DNA of 13,983 nucleotides. Source: an uncultured Phycisphaerae bacterium. GTDB lineage: Bacteria > Planctomycetota > Phycisphaerae > Sedimentisphaerales > Anaerohalosphaeraceae. The notes beneath the pieces are model-generated. The model saw nothing but the letters and a program-made list of their open reading frames with translations. It did not search any database and was not told where the DNA came from. The stretch's first letter is position 1. Every line of letters starts with the position of its first letter. Shown piece by piece: positions 9,360-13,983 of this stretch. The stretch spans positions 1 through 13,983 of the forward strand of contig CALETL010000161.1 of the NCBI GenBank assembly GCA_937920485.1, read 5' to 3'. A program made the position numbers and the translations under genes.

Positions 9360-10859
9360 TTAATATTCTGTTTCGGAACCGCCGGAAATGACTTTCAGGT
9401 TATCCAGATTCGGGATCATTGGGGGCAGATTTCGCCCCGGTGGAAATGCCTGGGACCAATAGACCATCACCGCTTTGCCCATCAGGTAATCGCGCGGGAC
9501 AACGCCCGCTCGATATAACTGCCCGTTATTGCCTTTCCCTTCATCATCCCAACCCCGGCCATCATGGCTGTTATTGCTGTTGTCACCGCAAACGAAAAAT
9601 TCGTCCGGATCAAGCGTGAGCGGATTTTCCTGTGTCGCTCTCAATGCGCCGGCCTCCTTGCCCCTATAGAACGTGTCGCGATACAAGCCGATGTGCCTGA
9701 TCTCAGACGGCCCCATAGCAAACAGCTTTACCGTTGGAGGTTTTTCGTGATTTGCATTTTGCGGCCGAAAATTCTCATCTGTTGATAAATCATACGTAAA
9801 CCGCTTGTCACCCCAGCGAAGAATAAGAAGTTGATCGACATTCGCAAACTCAAATTTTTCGAAACACCCCGGTTCAATTCCACCCGAAAGCATCGGCGGT
9901 CGCAGTTGAGTCGTTTGGCCATTGACCGTTTTTGTAAAAACCAACGCTCCGTCGAACTCCACCTGTGCCGAATAGAGGACGCCATATTTCTCAAGAGACG
10001 CCCCGATACATCCATCCGGGTCATCACACTTTGCATAAAAGTTCACCATCAGGTCACTGACGATAGGTTTAGAAGAACGTCCCGAACTTTCGTTGTATCC
10101 GTAAAATGCCCGGAAATCATCCGGACTATTGGGCGTATAAACCAAGGTTTGCTGCGTGTCTGTTTTTTCATCAAGCGTAAAGACCGTTTTATCCTGAAGG
10201 TTCCATGCTGAATTTGGCTCGTTTTCAAACAGTGGCTTCCACGCTTGATTTTGTGTATCCAATTCCTGTCCGACCAAGTCATTAAAATGTCCGGTGGACC
10301 CAAGTGGTTGATAATCCTGCAGGAAAATTGGCATCCAGAGTTCTTTCTGGACATTTGGGGGTTTTCGTGCGATTTTACCGTCAATAAAGACATCCCCGTT
10401 GATCAGTTGTACTGTTTCTTCAGGAAGCGCAATCAGGCGCTTAATATAGTTATCCAGTGGATTCGTAGGATTCTTAAATACAACCACATCCCATCGCCTA
10501 GGCTCAAAGAATTGGTAAATAGACTTTAAGACAAAAATACGGTCGCCATTTTTAGCCCGTCCCTTCGCATGGAGCGGCTCGATATAATCGCAGTTGGGGC
10601 ATTTCGGATTTCCGTAAACATCATTGCCAACGTCAAAATTATGCCCGCATCGAATACACCGCAGTCGGTAATGATCTCCCCGAAGGGTCTCTGCCATGCT
10701 GCCGGTCGGAATCTGGAACGCCTGCATCGCAAAGCCCATAAACAACAGCGCTAAGATAAAAGCCACCAACAGCCATTCAAATAACGTAACGATACTTTCG
10801 ACGGAATGGCGGTGCCGGTGGGCTAAACTTTCGTATGACTGTGGCTGTTTTTCTTCCAT
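9360..10859 (-). CDS. lepB: Signal peptidase I with zinc-ribbon insertion (downstream copy)
   Basis: The 499-residue membrane serine protease is expected to cleave signal peptides on the outer face of the cytoplasmic membrane. One transmembrane helix (about 24-45) leads into IPTGSMAETL, with nucleophile Ser54. A ribbon with Cys68-x2-Cys71 and Cys87-x2-Cys90 follows at once. The general-base Lys140 is in NYIKRLIALPEE, and the last box is CGDNSNNSHDGRGW at 424-437. Between Lys140 and that box lie about 280 residues, against roughly 120 in E. coli LepB, with beta-rich patches such as FEFANVDQLLILRWGDKRFTYDL and EIRHIGLYRDTFYRG. Two conserved spots differ from the norm: ALPEE instead of GLPGE/GLPGD, and HDGR instead of ADSR. 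It lacks a second N-terminal helix. It lies 13 bases after the paralogous copy and is probably co-transcribed with it. The start is ATG 10859, without a strong SD. Confidence 0.93.
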   Translation of the reverse strand: MEEKQPQSYESLAHRHRHSVESIVTLFEWLLVAFILALLFMGFAMQAFQIPTGSMAETLRGDHYRLRCIRCGHNFDVGNDVYGNPKCPNCDYIEPLHAKGRAKNGDRIFVLKSIYQFFEPRRWDVVVFKNPTNPLDNYIKRLIALPEETVQLINGDVFIDGKIARKPPNVQKELWMPIFLQDYQPLGSTGHFNDLVGQELDTQNQAWKPLFENEPNSAWNLQDKTVFTLDEKTDTQQTLVYTPNSPDDFRAFYGYNESSGRSSKPIVSDLMVNFYAKCDDPDGCIGASLEKYGVLYSAQVEFDGALVFTKTVNGQTTQLRPPMLSGGIEPGCFEKFEFANVDQLLILRWGDKRFTYDLSTDENFRPQNANHEKPPTVKLFAMGPSEIRHIGLYRDTFYRGKEAGALRATQENPLTLDPDEFFVCGDNSNNSHDGRGWDDEGKGNNGQLYRAGVVPRDYLMGKAVMVYWSQAFPPGRNLPPMIPNLDNLKVISGGSETEY

Positions 10860-10872
10860 GTATTATCTCGGG

Positions 10873-12456
10873 CTAATCCTTGCCGCCGTAAATGATCTTC
10901 ATGCCGTCCGGAAACGGAATCCACCGAATCGGTTCTTGTTTCAGACGATAGCCTCCCGGCCAGTGTACAATAAATGCTTTACCGACAAGATAATCCTTTG
11001 GAACCACTCCGGCTGGATAAGTTCCGTCATTATTTTTTGTGCCCTTCACATTCCATATTCTCGAATCGGCACTGAATGGGCTATTGTCACCGCAGGCAAA
11101 ATATTCACCCTCTCTCAGAACCATAGGGTTGTCACGTGAAGCCCTTTGTACTCGCCTGTCTTCATCACTGGAAAGATAATAAATGTCTCGATACACTCCG
11201 ATATGTCTCAGTTCCAGCTTACCGGTTCCAAGGATCTGGACATGAGGATTCAGTTGACGTTTTGTTCCGGCTGCATCAATTTCTGTTCCAAGATCAAAGG
11301 AAAGTTCAGACGAGCCAAATTTTAGAACAAGCTGTTGGTCCACCACGGCAAATCTAAATCGTGTCATGGCATTCAGGTCTGCTTTTAGGCAGGTGCCTTC
11401 TGCTATAGCAATGGGTTGGCCTCCCGGTGTCAACCGATCAATCTCCATCTTCCCATCCGAATACAACCACCCCTGATAGATAACTCCGTTTTTCTGAATC
11501 TGACCCCCAGTCGCGGATTCTGCATGCATCATCACATGATATTGTATCATCAAGTCGCTGCAAATAGGCATGAATTGAAAGCTTTTGGGATCATCATAGG
11601 CATAAGTGGCTTTGAAATTATTTCCCTGAGTATCATTGTACTGAATGCGATGGATCATCTTATTATTTGAATTCAGTCGGAACACAGTTGGTCCATCAGC
11701 GGATAAGTCCCATTTTGAAGTTCCCACATTCTCAAATGGCTGCTTCCAGGTATGTCCATTAAAAGATTTCTCCTCCGGTCTGGCTGGTTGGAAATTGTTA
11801 TCATAGATAACCATCCATAACTCTTCCTGTACTTTTTTAGGTTTTCTCTGGATAAGCCCATTAATAAAAATGTCCCCGTCAATAATCTGAAGCATTTCTC
11901 CCGGAAGTCCTATGCACCGCTTGATATAGTTATCCTGTGGTCTTCTTGGGTCATCAATAACAGGTTTCTTGAAAACAATTACATCCCATCTTTTTGGTTC
12001 AAAAAACTGATAGATCGATTTTAATACGAAAATCTGATCGCCTTTAAAGACCGTTCGAGCATAAGCCGGAATTGTCTTATCATCTTTATATGTAAAATAC
12101 CTGCCATCATGAGACCGTATCGGTTTGGGCTCAGTGTATCCACACGTTGGACATCTAGGTGACCGCGGAATAATCGGTAACTTTTGAGATGGATTGGCCG
12201 TATTCGCCATGCCGTAATGGTCAGAATAAAAATCATGGTCGTATCGATAGCCGCACTGGCCGCATTGAACACGAAAATGTGCCCCGCGCAGGGTCTCGGC
12301 CATACTGCCGGTGGGAATCCGATAGACCTGCATTATAAAGGTGATAAAAACCAGCGTGCCGGCAAATGCTGCGATAAACCATTCAGCACTGTGATATACA
12401 CTGTCAATTTTAGCGTTGCCGCTGATTATTTGGTTCTCTTTAGAAGTCGAAAACAA
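10873..12456 (-). CDS. lepB: Signal peptidase I with zinc-ribbon insertion (upstream copy)
   Basis: This 527-residue paralogue has the same layout: one transmembrane helix (about 26-44), IPTGSMAETL with Ser51, a ribbon with Cys65-x2-Cys68 and Cys102-x2-Cys105, NYIKRCIGLPGE with general-base Lys179, a long beta-rich stretch of about 275 residues, and CGDNSPFSADSRIW at 455-468. All canonical catalytic boxes are intact, so this is the copy more likely to be the general housekeeping enzyme. The cysteine pairs are 33 residues apart, against 15 in the other copy, and extra residues (108-138) also precede IFVLKSIYQFFEP. Shared motifs in the long region (SDLM, the VDQxLxL segment, ELRHIGxYRD) show that the tandem pair arose by duplication. 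The start is TTG at 12456, with AAGGA ten bases upstream; no in-frame ATG is available. A promoter is predicted at 12493-12521. Confidence 0.94.
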   Translation of the reverse strand: MFSTSKENQIISGNAKIDSVYHSAEWFIAAFAGTLVFITFIMQVYRIPTGSMAETLRGAHFRVQCGQCGYRYDHDFYSDHYGMANTANPSQKLPIIPRSPRCPTCGYTEPKPIRSHDGRYFTYKDDKTIPAYARTVFKGDQIFVLKSIYQFFEPKRWDVIVFKKPVIDDPRRPQDNYIKRCIGLPGEMLQIIDGDIFINGLIQRKPKKVQEELWMVIYDNNFQPARPEEKSFNGHTWKQPFENVGTSKWDLSADGPTVFRLNSNNKMIHRIQYNDTQGNNFKATYAYDDPKSFQFMPICSDLMIQYHVMMHAESATGGQIQKNGVIYQGWLYSDGKMEIDRLTPGGQPIAIAEGTCLKADLNAMTRFRFAVVDQQLVLKFGSSELSFDLGTEIDAAGTKRQLNPHVQILGTGKLELRHIGVYRDIYYLSSDEDRRVQRASRDNPMVLREGEYFACGDNSPFSADSRIWNVKGTKNNDGTYPAGVVPKDYLVGKAFIVHWPGGYRLKQEPIRWIPFPDGMKIIYGGKD

Positions 12457-12492
12457 CCTGATATTATCCTTAAAAATAGCATAAAAACTTCA

Positions 12493-12521
12493 ATTATTGA
12501 CAAAACATACCTTCGGGTCAA
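12493..12521 (-). promoter_or_regulatory. Promoter for the tandem signal peptidase genes
   Basis: Read on the minus strand: TTGACC (12521-12516), 17-base spacer, AATAAT (12498-12493), five of six matches in each box. Transcription would start near 12487, about 30 bases before the TTG start codon. It faces away from the HU promoter. Confidence 0.5.
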
Positions 12522-12530
12522 GAAGAGTTT

Positions 12531-12553
12531 TGGCTTTAATCCTAAAAAAGCCA
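12531..12553. repeat. Perfect 7-base-pair inverted repeat between two divergent promoters
   Basis: TGGCTTT (12531-12537) and AAAGCCA (12547-12553) flank a 9-base loop. The repeat lies just upstream of the lepB2 -35 box and about 65 bases upstream of the HU -35 box. No T-tract follows on either strand, so it does not read as a terminator. It could be an operator for a dimeric regulator, or chance. Confidence 0.3.
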
Positions 12554-12618
12554 CAAAATACCGATTTTGAGAATAACAGGACTTGTCCAAAGTTTTTTGA
12601 AATTATTTAAAAAAACAC

Positions 12619-12647
12619 TTGATGCATCGAAGTCTTTTCTGTATAGT
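12619..12647 (+). promoter_or_regulatory. Promoter for the HU-family gene
   Basis: TTGATG (12619-12624), 17-base spacer, TATAGT (12642-12647), preceded by an A-rich stretch (12608-12615) that could act as an UP-like element. Transcription would start near 12654, giving a leader of about 84 bases. Confidence 0.5.
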
Positions 12648-12737
12648 AAGTTGCAGTAACTTGGTTGAAGCGCACCTGGAAAAACTGACGCTGTGTCTTT
12701 GAGTATAAAATGATAACTTAAGATTAGAGGGTAGCAG

Positions 12738-13055
12738 ATGTCAACAATCACAAAGAAAGATCTCATTGACAGAATTTCTGATGCCACCCAGGCAAAGCGG
12801 GTCGTCGTAAAGCGAATTGTTCAGCAGTTTCTTGATGAAATCATTGCTGAATTAGAGGCGGACAATCGGCTGGAGTTTAGAGATTTCGGTGTGTTCGAAA
12901 CACGAACCCGCACTGCACGTATTGCTCAAAACCCCAAAACCCTGGAACGTGTCCAAGTCCCTGCAAAACGAAGTGTTAAGTTCAAGATGGGACGCCTCTT
13001 GAAAGAGAAGTTGGCGGATGTCCCTTCTGTTGAACAACCTCAGCAGGTATTATAA
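12738..13055 (+). CDS. HU/IHF-family DNA-binding protein
   Basis: The 105-residue basic protein has the HU fold in order: helices TKKDLIDRISDATQ and VVVKRIVQQFLDEIIAEL, strand LEFRDFGVFETRTRTARIAQNP, and the arm tip NPKTLERVQVPAKRSVKF with the DNA-intercalating Pro of NPKT, then a C-terminal helix and a short Gln/Pro-rich tail. HU dimers bend and compact DNA; whether this is HU or an IHF-like variant cannot be told from sequence alone. GAGGG six bases before the ATG is a good SD. It stands 79 bases upstream of a cold-shock gene in the same direction, so the two may share a transcript; I see no clear terminator between them. Confidence 0.95.
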   Translation: MSTITKKDLIDRISDATQAKRVVVKRIVQQFLDEIIAELEADNRLEFRDFGVFETRTRTARIAQNPKTLERVQVPAKRSVKFKMGRLLKEKLADVPSVEQPQQVL

Positions 13056-13134
13056 AGCGTGATAGATTGTCAGGACCGGATTTTTTAGTAACCTCATCTT
13101 ATAAATTTTAACATAGATCGGCGGAGGTGCTTTC

Positions 13135-13368
13135 ATGGCTGAAGGCAAAGTCAAGTGGTATGACAAGAAAAAAGGCTATGGTTTTATCTTAAGTGATGAT
13201 AACGACGATGTCTTTGTTCACTATACAAATTTTTCCAATTTATCGTTACGATCCCTCAATGATGGCGAAGAAGTGACTTTTGACATTGTTCCCGGCGAAA
13301 AGGGTCTTCGGGCTCAAAATGTCCTTTTGAAATCGGAAAAAAAAACGGTAGTGACCGCTAATACTTAG
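13135..13368 (+). CDS. Cold-shock domain protein (CspA family)
   Basis: The 77-residue single-domain OB-fold protein binds single-stranded RNA or DNA and likely acts as an RNA chaperone. RNP1 is KGYGFI at 13-18 and RNP2 VFVH at 26-29; GEKGLRAQNV near 54-63 is the usual closing strand. Residue 9 is Tyr where many family members have Phe (VKWYD for VKWFN). The tail is short and Lys/Thr-rich, with an A9 run in the codons for EKK. The SD GGAGGT ends six bases before the ATG. A TATAAA at 13100-13105 could be a -10 box but has no convincing -35 at normal spacing, so transcription may come partly from the HU promoter. The 79-base upstream region is AU-rich, which could be relevant for cold regulation, but no specific element is recognised. 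Confidence 0.95.
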   Translation: MAEGKVKWYDKKKGYGFILSDDNDDVFVHYTNFSNLSLRSLNDGEEVTFDIVPGEKGLRAQNVLLKSEKKTVVTANT

Positions 13369-13398
13369 CCCTCACAGCAACCATTTTCTTGTTTCGCC

Positions 13399-13422
13399 TT
13401 TGTCTTGTTCATGACAAATTTT
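13399..13422 (+). terminator. Weak intrinsic terminator candidate after the cold-shock gene
   Basis: TTTGTC (13399-13404) pairs with GACAAA (13413-13418) around an 8-base loop and is followed by four T. The stem is short and AT-rich, so termination would be inefficient. Its position, 30 bases after the cold-shock stop codon and before the HNH promoter, is fitting. Confidence 0.35.
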
Positions 13423-13425
13423 AGC

Positions 13426-13454
13426 TTGCTCTCTGATCGGCTATACTATATACT
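13426..13454 (+). promoter_or_regulatory. Promoter for the HNH gene
   Basis: TTGCTC (13426-13431), 17-base spacer, TATACT (13449-13454). A second TATACT lies 7 bases upstream (13442-13447) without a comparable -35 box. Transcription would start near 13461, about 28 bases before the ATG at 13489. Confidence 0.45.
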
Positions 13455-13488
13455 GACTTATCAGAAAGAACAATGATGTGAGGAGAGG

Positions 13489-13983
13489 ATGTTTATAGCA
13501 CCATCCCAACAGGCTCTTGACTGCCGGGTGCTTGTCCTGAACAAGCACTACATGGCTCTCCGTGTTATTTGTGCCCGCCGGGCATTTTCCCTGTTATGCC
13601 GCCAATTGGCTGAAGTTATCTCCTGTGATGACGGTACATATGCCAATTATGACTTCAATACCTGGAAAGACATCAGCGAAACCAAGCGGAATTTCGAAGC
13701 TCATAAGCATGACTGGATATCTACGGTCAACTTTGATATTGCTGTTCCACGTGTTATCCGCTTATTGTGGTATGACCGTATCCCGAATAAAACTATTAAA
13801 TTCAACCGCCGGAATTTGTTCGCCCGCGACCGTAACCATTGCCAGTACTGCGGCAAAAAGTTTTCCACAGCCGAATTATCGCTGGATCATGTTATTCCCC
13901 GACGGTTGGGCGGCGATGCGACATGGAACAATATCGTCTGCGCATGCCTGAAGTGCAATGTCAGAAAAGGCGGTCGAACGCCG
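13489..13983 (+). CDS. HNH endonuclease-like protein (C-terminus cut by window edge)
   Basis: The frame runs from the ATG at 13489 to the last base without a stop: 165 codons. The N-terminal part (RVLVLNKHYMALRVICARRAF at 13-33; YANYDFNTWKDI at 51-62; WISTVNFDIAVPRVIRLL) precedes the nuclease motif. A zinc pair Cys118-x2-Cys121 is followed by LDHVIPR with His134, WNNI with Asn148, and Cys153-x2-Cys156 with Asn157 as third motif position. This beta-beta-alpha metal fold is that of HNH nucleases. I recall this stand-alone ~180-190-residue form, with the NRRNLFARD...CQYCG and RKGGRTP segments, as widespread in planctomycetes and related phyla with no known function. The SD AGGAG lies only three bases from the ATG, which is close. 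Upstream the frame is closed by TGA at 13474, and no other ATG or GTG lies between. No methyltransferase or toxin/antitoxin partner is visible on the left. Confidence 0.85.
   Translation, partial: MFIAPSQQALDCRVLVLNKHYMALRVICARRAFSLLCRQLAEVISCDDGTYANYDFNTWKDISETKRNFEAHKHDWISTVNFDIAVPRVIRLLWYDRIPNKTIKFNRRNLFARDRNHCQYCGKKFSTAELSLDHVIPRRLGGDATWNNIVCACLKCNVRKGGRTP

Noticed and set aside
13562..13951. Open frame of 129 codons on the plus strand
   Set aside because: It is a different frame within the HNH gene; the frame starting at 13489 carries the Cys pairs and the DH/N motif.

Overview
The window looks like chromosomal DNA from a Planctomycetota bacterium, most probably of the Phycisphaerae side of the phylum and with an anaerobic or fermentative lifestyle. 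This is inference from gene content: a short-leader pseudopilin of the kind abundant in planctomycetes, very long signal peptidases carrying zinc ribbons, a stand-alone HNH protein of a type I associate with planctomycetes, and an NfnAB pair typical of anaerobes. Base composition is moderate, and coding density is high with short gaps. I see no tRNA, rRNA, CRISPR array, insertion sequence or phage gene.

Layout. Positions 1-1137, minus strand: the N-terminal part of a class I histone-deacetylase/AcuC-like protein (cut by the left edge), preceded by a type IV pilin-like protein. Positions 1354-2976, plus strand: a GH130-family mannoside phosphorylase/hydrolase and a small CheW-like protein, each with its own candidate promoter. 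Positions 3006-12456, minus strand, in transcription order: two tandem signal peptidase I genes (lepB2 at 10873-12456, then lepB1 at 9360-10859), DNA gyrase subunit A, DNA polymerase III delta (overlapping the gyrA end), then the NfnA/NfnB oxidoreductase pair. Positions 12738-13983, plus strand: an HU-family DNA-binding protein, a cold-shock protein, and a stand-alone HNH nuclease-like protein cut by the right edge.

How the parts relate. gyrA, holA, HU and the cold-shock protein are housekeeping nucleic-acid genes. NfnAB couples NADH, NADPH and ferredoxin pools. The two signal peptidases form a tandem pair with one promoter upstream of the first gene. Both carry the catalytic Ser and Lys, but each has a four-cysteine zinc ribbon inserted directly after the Ser box and an unusually long region before the last catalytic box. 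This is the most unusual architecture in the window. Other points of interest are a GyrA with non-standard quinolone-contact residues (Gln86, Gly90), a consensus promoter placed so that the deacetylase mRNA would be leaderless, and an orphan CheW-like domain that has lost the usual NLRG motif.

Sigma-70-type promoters were picked by eye from -35/-10 matches and spacing and are predictions. Protein identities rest on motifs read directly from the translations and on remembered family features; no database search was done.
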